Origin: Methylobacterium sp. E-066
GTDB lineage: Bacteria; Pseudomonadota; Alphaproteobacteria; Rhizobiales; Beijerinckiaceae
Length of the DNA: 64,000 nt
Direction: 5' to 3'
Assembly (NCBI RefSeq): GCF_022829635.1
Contig: NZ_JAKSYO010000150.1
Span: forward strand, 1-64,000
The position numbers and the translations under genes were made by a program. Of the stretch, positions 58,985-64,000 are shown piece by piece; the stretch's first letter is position 1, and each line of letters opens with the position of its first letter. The notes beneath the pieces are model-generated. The model was given only the letters and a program-made list of their open reading frames with translations. It made no database searches and had not been told where the DNA came from.

Positions 58985-60222
58985 GCGCGGCCGGCATCGT
59001 CGTCGCCGGCGCCGGCCAGGCGGGCTTCCAGCTGGCCGCCTCCCTGCGCGAGGGCGGCTTCCGGGACCCGATCACCCTGGTGGGCGATGAGACCGCCCTG
59101 CCCTATCAGCGGCCGCCCCTGTCGAAAGCCTATCTCGCCGGCAAGACCGATGCCGAGGGGCTGTACCTGCGCCAGCCGGGCTTCTTCGCCGAGCATGCCA
59201 TCGCCCACCGGCCGGGGATCCGCGCCGTCGCGATCGACCGGGCCGGGCAGCGCCTTCAGCTCTCGGACGGCCAACACCTCGCCTACGACCACCTCGTGCT
59301 GGCCACCGGCGCGCGCAACCGGCCGCTGCCGGTGCCGGGGGCGGATTTCCCGAACGTGCAGCAGCTGCGGGGCCTCGCCGATGCCGACGCGCTTCGGGCG
59401 GCGCTCGGCGAGGCCAAGGCGATCGTCGTGGTCGGCGCCGGCTTCATCGGCCTGGAATTCGCCGCCGTGGCCGCCGCCCGGGGCCTGTCGGTGACCGTTG
59501 TGGAGGCGGCCGACCGGCCGATGGCCCGGGCGGTCTCGCCGGAGATCGGGCAGTTCTTCCGCGACGCCCACGAGGCGATGGGCGTGCGCTTCGCCTTCGG
59601 GGCCGGCGTGACCGCGATCGCCGGGCGGGAGGGCCGCGCCACCGGCATCGTCCTGTCCGACGGGCGGGAGCTCGTGGCCGACTTCATCCTGATCGGCATC
59701 GGCGTGCTGCCGAACCGGGAGCTGGCCGCGGAGGCCGGTCTCCCGGCCGAGGACGGGGTGCGGGTCGACGCCTTCCTGGCGACGCCCGATCCCGCGATCT
59801 CGGCGATCGGCGATTGCGTCCGCTTCCCGAGCCCGTTCGCCCACGGGCTCACCTCGGACGGCACCGTGCGGATCGAGTCGGTGCAGAACGCCATCGACCA
59901 GGGCCGCTGCCTCGCCGCGCGGCTCAACGGCAAGCCGGCGGCCTACGGGGCGCTGCCGTGGTTCTGGAGCGACCAGGGTCCCCACAAGCTGCAGATCGCC
60001 GGCCTGTCCGGGCCCGGCGATGCCAGCGTGGTCCGGGGCTCCGGCGTGGCGTTCTCGGTGTTCCGCTTCCGGGACGGCGCCTTGAGGGCCGTGGAGTCGG
60101 TCGACCGGGCGGGCGACCACATGATCGCCCGGCGCCTGCTGGCGGCGGGGACGCCGCTCACCCCGGAGCAGGCGGCCGATCCGGGCTTCGATCTCAAGGC
60201 CCTGGCGATGGCACGGCCCTGA
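58981..60222 (+). CDS. FAD-dependent ferredoxin/rubredoxin-type reductase
   Basis: A 413-residue flavoprotein. Two dinucleotide folds: IVVAGAGQAGFQLAASLR at the N-terminus (FAD) and IVVVGAGFIGLEFAAVAAARG about 140-160 (NAD(P)H), AISAIGDC near 275, and a C-terminal reductase domain with ALPWFWSDQGPHKLQIAG (about 320-337). Such enzymes feed electrons to ferredoxins for P450 or Rieske oxygenases. GTG 58981 overlaps the regulator stop (GTGA), so it is co-transcribed with it. No ferredoxin or oxygenase is adjacent. Confidence 0.9.
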   Translation: MSAAGIVVAGAGQAGFQLAASLREGGFRDPITLVGDETALPYQRPPLSKAYLAGKTDAEGLYLRQPGFFAEHAIAHRPGIRAVAIDRAGQRLQLSDGQHLAYDHLVLATGARNRPLPVPGADFPNVQQLRGLADADALRAALGEAKAIVVVGAGFIGLEFAAVAAARGLSVTVVEAADRPMARAVSPEIGQFFRDAHEAMGVRFAFGAGVTAIAGREGRATGIVLSDGRELVADFILIGIGVLPNRELAAEAGLPAEDGVRVDAFLATPDPAISAIGDCVRFPSPFAHGLTSDGTVRIESVQNAIDQGRCLAARLNGKPAAYGALPWFWSDQGPHKLQIAGLSGPGDASVVRGSGVAFSVFRFRDGALRAVESVDRAGDHMIARRLLAAGTPLTPEQAADPGFDLKALAMARP

Positions 60223-60237
60223 CCGGCGCAGCGCAGA

Positions 60238-61479
60238 TCAGTTCGAGAAGGTGATCTTCGGCCCCGGCCGCTGGAGAGCCACCGCCGTGGCGATCCCAAG
60301 GCCCAAAATCGTGACCGCGCAGGCCGCCAGCGCCCCGAACTGCCCGAGCTGCTGCAGGGCCTGCCCCAGCACCGCGACCCCGAGGGCCTGGCCGCAGAAG
60401 AACGAGAAGGCGTGCAGGGCCACCGCGGAGGCGCGGGCCGTCGGGGCGACCTCCGTCACCTGCGTCTGGAAGGTGTTGTGCAGCATGTAGAAGCCGAGCC
60501 CCATAGCGGTGAGCGCCGCGCAATCGACCTGCCAGCTTCCGGCCAGCCCGACCACGGTGAGCGAGGCGCCGCAGATCAGGCCGCCGCCGATCAGCATCCG
60601 GGGCATGCCGAGGAAACGGACCAGCAGCCCGACCAGGGCCGAGTAGAGCAGGCCGCCGATGGCGAAACCGGCGAGCACCAGGCCGGCCTCCCGCGGGCCA
60701 CCCTCGCCGCGAGCCTCGATCAGCGGGGCGAGATGCGGGAACACGCCGAAGATCGCGATCGCCTCGACGAACACCGCGGAGAACAGGATCCGGGCGCGCG
60801 GATTGGCGAGGATCGTCCGGTAGCGCCCCACGGCCTGCCCGAAGGCCGGCCGCCGGGCCGGAAGGCGACCGGTGCGGTCGAAGCCGAACACCGTCGCGGC
60901 GCAGGCGATCGCCGCGACCAGCGCCGTGACCGCGAACACACCGCGCCAGCCGATCGCGGACTCGATCAGACCCGCGAAGGTCGAGCCGGTGAGCTGCCCG
61001 AGGATCACCGCCACCAGGAAGCGCCCGATCGCCACCTGGCGCCGGTCCATCGGCACCCGGTCGCCGAGCAGCGCGAGCGACAGCGGGATGCAGCCGCCCG
61101 CCGCCGCCCCCGCCAGCATCCGCAGGCCGAACAGGCTGCCGATATCGGGGGCGAAGCTGCACAGGACCAGGGCGCCGGCGAGCACCGCCAGGCAGACGCT
61201 CATCACCCGCTCCTTGCCGAGCGCGTCGCCCACCGGGCCGAGCACCGGCTGGATGAACGCGTAGGGCAGCGCAAAGGCGGTGGAGAGCAGCGCCACCGTG
61301 TGGGCGTCGCTACTGAGGTCCCGGGCGAGCACGCCGACCAGGGGCTCGACCGAGCGCAGTGCGAAGGTGCTGCCGAACCCCGCGCAGGCCAGGACCACGA
61401 TCAGCCGTGGGATCGAGGCGGCCGACGCCTGTGCGAGAGGCGCGGGCGGCGTGAGCGCCGGCTCTTGTCTGTCGAGCAT
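60238..61479 (-). CDS. MFS transporter
   Basis: A 413-residue 12-TM transporter. TM1 IVVLACAGFGSTFALRSVEPLVGVLARD, ALGKERVMSVCLAVLAG as motif A region, DRRQVAIGRFLVAVILGQLTGS. Relatives are annotated as predicted arabinose or drug efflux permeases. Convergent with the reductase gene 15 bp away, downstream of the binding-protein gene on the same strand by 78 bp. Substrate unknown. Confidence 0.87.
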   Translation of the reverse strand: MLDRQEPALTPPAPLAQASAASIPRLIVVLACAGFGSTFALRSVEPLVGVLARDLSSDAHTVALLSTAFALPYAFIQPVLGPVGDALGKERVMSVCLAVLAGALVLCSFAPDIGSLFGLRMLAGAAAGGCIPLSLALLGDRVPMDRRQVAIGRFLVAVILGQLTGSTFAGLIESAIGWRGVFAVTALVAAIACAATVFGFDRTGRLPARRPAFGQAVGRYRTILANPRARILFSAVFVEAIAIFGVFPHLAPLIEARGEGGPREAGLVLAGFAIGGLLYSALVGLLVRFLGMPRMLIGGGLICGASLTVVGLAGSWQVDCAALTAMGLGFYMLHNTFQTQVTEVAPTARASAVALHAFSFFCGQALGVAVLGQALQQLGQFGALAACAVTILGLGIATAVALQRPGPKITFSN

Positions 61480-61557
61480 GGAGGGGATTCGCGCGGCGGG
61501 CGGGACTTAAGGCCCCGCGGCATCGCATCTCCGCGGCCGGAGCGAAACCCACTCGGA

Positions 61558-62469
61558 TCAGTGCGCGTAGAAGGCCGGATCCGAATTGTCGCTCGGATGC
61601 TCGAACGCCCAGCGGAGCGCGGAGGAGAGCGGGATGTTGTAGGTCAGCCCGCGCGGCGGCACCGGCTTGAGGAACCAGGTCTCGTAGATCTTCATGATCT
61701 CGGGGCTGTGGTAGAGATCCGCGGTGGCCCGATCGACCACTGCCTTGAAGGCCAAGTCCTCCCGGCGCAGCATGATCCCGTAGGGTTCCGGGTTGGACAG
61801 GGTTTCCTCGCTGATCACGTAGGCGGACGGGTCCTTCGACTGGGCGGCCACGACGCTCAGCTGCACGTCATCCATGACGAAGGCCGCCGCCCGGCCGGTC
61901 TCGACCAGCAGAAAGCCCTCCGGCACGTCCTTGGCGGCGATCACGTTGATGCCGAGCTTGCGCTCGTTGTTGGCCTTGATCAGCATCAGGATGTTGGTCG
62001 AGCCGGCCACCGACGAGACCGACTTGCCGCGCAGGTCATCCAGTTTGCCGATTGTCTGGTCCTTCCGCGAGATGAACCGGGTCGCGGTGAGGAAGTGGGT
62101 GTTGGCGAAATCGACCTGCTTCTTCCGCTCCGTATTGTTGGTGGTGGTGCCGCATTCGAGATCGGTGGTGCCGTTGGTCATCAGCGGGATGCGGGACGAG
62201 GAATTCACGAACTCCATCGCGACCTCGAGCCCCGGCATCTTCAGCTCGCGCTTCACGGCGTCGGCGATCTTCAGGCAGATATCGACCGCGAAGCCGACCA
62301 CCTTCTGGTTCTGGTCGAGGTAGCTGAACGGCGGCGCAGTATCGCGCACCCCGAGCACGATCCGGTTGTTGTCCTGGATCTTCTTGAGGGTGCCGGTGAG
62401 GGCATCGGCCTGGGCCGCCGGGGGAAGCACCGCAAGCAAGACGGCGAGGATCGGGGTGAGCAGGCGCAT
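61558..62469 (-). CDS. Amino-acid ABC transporter substrate-binding protein (GltI-like)
   Basis: A 303-residue periplasmic protein of solute-binding family 3. Signal peptide to about residue 21 (AAQA). LKKIQDNNRIVLGVRDTAPPFSYLDQNQKVVGFAVDICLKIADAV (in parts), ECGTTTNNTERKKQVDFANTHF and SVSSVAGSTNILML match glutamate/aspartate-binding GltI. No permease or ATPase gene is adjacent, so it is an orphan or works with a distant transporter. ATG 62469 was chosen before the signal peptide. Confidence 0.9.
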   Translation of the reverse strand: MRLLTPILAVLLAVLPPAAQADALTGTLKKIQDNNRIVLGVRDTAPPFSYLDQNQKVVGFAVDICLKIADAVKRELKMPGLEVAMEFVNSSSRIPLMTNGTTDLECGTTTNNTERKKQVDFANTHFLTATRFISRKDQTIGKLDDLRGKSVSSVAGSTNILMLIKANNERKLGINVIAAKDVPEGFLLVETGRAAAFVMDDVQLSVVAAQSKDPSAYVISEETLSNPEPYGIMLRREDLAFKAVVDRATADLYHSPEIMKIYETWFLKPVPPRGLTYNIPLSSALRWAFEHPSDNSDPAFYAH

Positions 62470-62631
62470 GGGCTGGCGGGCTCCGGGGTCGTGCATCGAG
62501 GCGCCGACCGAGAGGGGCGGCGGGGAGCCGGATCGGGCTTCCGACCATCGCTCAGCAAGAGTCCGGCCGCGATGATGCCGAACGGCGCGATGAAGACCGG
62601 TTCCCGAGCGAATTGAACGCCGGGATAGTGA

Positions 62632-63531
62632 TCATCCCTCCGATTGCGCGGCGTGCAGGACCGGCAAGGCGCGCAACGCATCGGTGGCGTAATCGAGGAA
62701 CGCGTTCACCCGGGCCGGCCGGAGCCCCTGGCTCGGGGTGACGAGCTGGACCGGCACCGGCGGCGGCTCGTGCGACGCCAGCAGGCGCACGAGGCGGCCC
62801 GCCGCGATGTCCTCGGCGGTCTGGTAGGACAGCACCCGCGCGATGCCGCGCCCGGCCCGGGCCGCGATCAGCGCCGCCTCGACCTCATTGACGATCAGGC
62901 GCGGTGCGAGGCGGACGCGGTTGGCACCGAAGCGCCATTCGCGGACATTCGAGCGGACCATGCCCAGGATGGTGTCGTGGTCGACCAGCTCGGCGGGCAT
63001 CCGGGGCGTGCCCCGCGCCGCGAGGTAGCCCGGGCTCGCCACGACCACTTGGCGCACCTCCCCGACCCGGCGCGCGACCAAGCGGGATTCCGCGAGTTGT
63101 CCGATCCGCAGGGCAACATCGATGCCCTCCTCCACGAGGTCGAGGTTGCGGTCGGCGAGCACCAGCTCGACCTGCACCTCCGCGTAGGCATCGAGGAAGC
63201 CGGACACGACCGGCGCGACGTGCTTGCGCCCGAACAGGACCGGGGCGGTGACCCGCACGAGGCCGCGCACCGCATCGCCCGCCGCGCCGGAGACGGCGGC
63301 CTCGTAACCTGCGAGCAGTTCGCGCGCCCGCTCGGCCAGTTCGAGCCCCGCCGGGGTCGGCGCCAGGCGCCGGGTGGTGCGCTCCACCAGGCGGGTGCCG
63401 GCCCGCGCTTCCAGGCTCGCCAGCGCCCGGGTGGCGGCGGCGGCCGAGCGGCGCGACCGGCGCGCGGCCCCGGCGAGGCTGCCGGCGTCGATAATCGCGA
63501 CGTAGAGGGCGAGTTCGTCCAGCCGGTCCAT
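62632..63531 (-). CDS. LysR-family transcriptional regulator
   Basis: A 299-residue regulator. HTH about 1-60 (LDELALYVAIIDAGSLAGAARRSRRSAAAATRALASLEARAG, in part), effector domain with GLVRVTAPVLFGRKHVAPVV typical of the CrgA/DhcR-like subgroup. Divergent from a glutathione S-transferase gene with a palindromic site between them, so it probably regulates that gene and itself. Ligand unknown. Confidence 0.9.
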   Translation of the reverse strand: MDRLDELALYVAIIDAGSLAGAARRSRRSAAAATRALASLEARAGTRLVERTTRRLAPTPAGLELAERARELLAGYEAAVSGAAGDAVRGLVRVTAPVLFGRKHVAPVVSGFLDAYAEVQVELVLADRNLDLVEEGIDVALRIGQLAESRLVARRVGEVRQVVVASPGYLAARGTPRMPAELVDHDTILGMVRSNVREWRFGANRVRLAPRLIVNEVEAALIAARAGRGIARVLSYQTAEDIAAGRLVRLLASHEPPPVPVQLVTPSQGLRPARVNAFLDYATDALRALPVLHAAQSEG

Positions 63532-63536
63532 GGATC

Positions 63537-63553
63537 ATTTCAGGATCTGAAAT
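63537..63553. promoter_or_regulatory. LysR-type operator between lysR and GST genes
   Basis: ATTTCAG-GAT-CTGAAAT, a perfect 17-bp palindrome with T-N11-A (63539 to 63551), 6 bp upstream of the LysR start codon and 77 bp before the GST start. The position suits repression of lysR and activation of the GST gene. Confidence 0.65.
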
Positions 63554-63629
63554 TCTGAGTGTCACAGCGTCCGGATTTTCGCCGTCCTTTGCAAGAGCCA
63601 TAGTCAGGGCGTCGCTGGAGACCCCGACC

Positions 63630-64000
63630 ATGTCCGAACCCGCCCTCACCCTGTACGGCTCGCGCCTCTCGGGCCATTCGCACCGCGCGGAACTGTTCCT
63701 GTCGCTGCTGGGGCTGCCCTATCGCTTCGTGGAGGTGGGCAGCGCGGAGCAGCGGGCCGCCGCCGATTTCCGGCGTCTCAATCCGCTGGGCCAGATTCCC
63801 GTCCTGACCGACGGCGCGGTGGCGATCCCGGACAGCAACGCGATCCTGGTCTACCTGGCGGCCCGCTACGCGCCCGATGGCGGCTGGATGCCGGCCGATC
63901 CGCTCGCCGCCGCGGCGGTCCAGCGCTGGCTGTCGGTCGCCGCCGGGGAGATGCGCACCGGACCGGCCCTCGCCCGGCTGATGGTGGTGTTCGGCGCGAC
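63630..64000 (+). CDS. Glutathione S-transferase (3' end beyond window)
   Basis: The first 123 residues only; the gene runs off the window. Thioredoxin-like N-terminal domain: LTLYGSRLSGHSHRAELFLSLLGLPYRFVEV, NPLGQIPVLTDGAVAIPDSNAILVYLA (cis-Pro and the glutathione-binding Asp-Ser), then the start of the helical domain. GGAG lies about 10 nt before ATG 63630. Likely detoxification; substrate unknown. Confidence 0.9.
   Translation, partial: MSEPALTLYGSRLSGHSHRAELFLSLLGLPYRFVEVGSAEQRAAADFRRLNPLGQIPVLTDGAVAIPDSNAILVYLAARYAPDGGWMPADPLAAAAVQRWLSVAAGEMRTGPALARLMVVFGA

Overview
The window is very GC-rich chromosomal DNA from an alphaproteobacterium of the order Hyphomicrobiales, most likely Methylobacterium/Methylorubrum. 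The support is the C4-type hemA, the DUF2948-hisD-UPF0262-phosphatase gene order, a methanol-metabolism-type cytochrome c, a phosphoribulokinase/fructose-bisphosphatase pair beside a CbbR/QscR-type regulator, many GC-rich inverted repeats, and GTG starts. No rRNA, tRNA, CRISPR array, prophage or transposase was seen. It looks like core chromosome with small accessory insertions.

Layout. 0-8 kb: hemA (minus strand), murA, an inserted higBA toxin-antitoxin pair, a polyproline secreted protein, then the conserved DUF2948-hisD-UPF0262-phosphatase run. 8-19 kb: mostly envelope genes. These include a lower-GC gene for a degenerate metallopeptidase-like protein, a transglutaminase-like protease with two CtrA-type boxes upstream, a cytochrome c, an overlapping FIST sensor/hybrid kinase pair, an MFS exporter, an SDR, a SWIB protein and two PRC-barrel proteins around a lipoprotein. 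19-33 kb: two MFS transporters, an ABC exporter with glutaminase, an antitoxin relic beside a palindromic repeat, adenosine kinase, a chemoreceptor, a quinone oxidoreductase and a PAS hybrid kinase.

33-41 kb is a DNA-repair neighbourhood: polA, a MntA/HepT toxin-antitoxin pair, udgX and its radical-SAM partner in a TGATG-coupled operon, a truncated BrnA-like antitoxin, and recX. A GAAC-N7-GAAC LexA (SOS) box lies one base upstream of the radical-SAM start codon. A two-armed palindromic repeat sits in frame inside the 5' end of udgX.

41-53 kb: a membrane-anchored TAXI-domain protein, glnD, grpE, a phospholipase-A2-like secreted protein, small membrane-protein genes, a DUF6502/DUF5666 pair behind a cluster of GTGGGA half-sites, ada, an AlgX/AlgJ-like protein and yebC. 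53-60 kb is a Calvin-cycle-type cluster without RuBisCO: cbbY, rpe, NUDIX, prk and fbp, facing a divergent cbbR/qscR-like gene with a 15-bp LysR palindrome between them. The end of the window holds an MFS transporter, an amino-acid-binding protein, a LysR regulator with its own palindrome, and a divergent, truncated glutathione S-transferase gene.

Start codons were chosen by family length and Shine-Dalgarno spacing. Where the longest open frame ran into repeats or antisense sequence, the shorter start is given.
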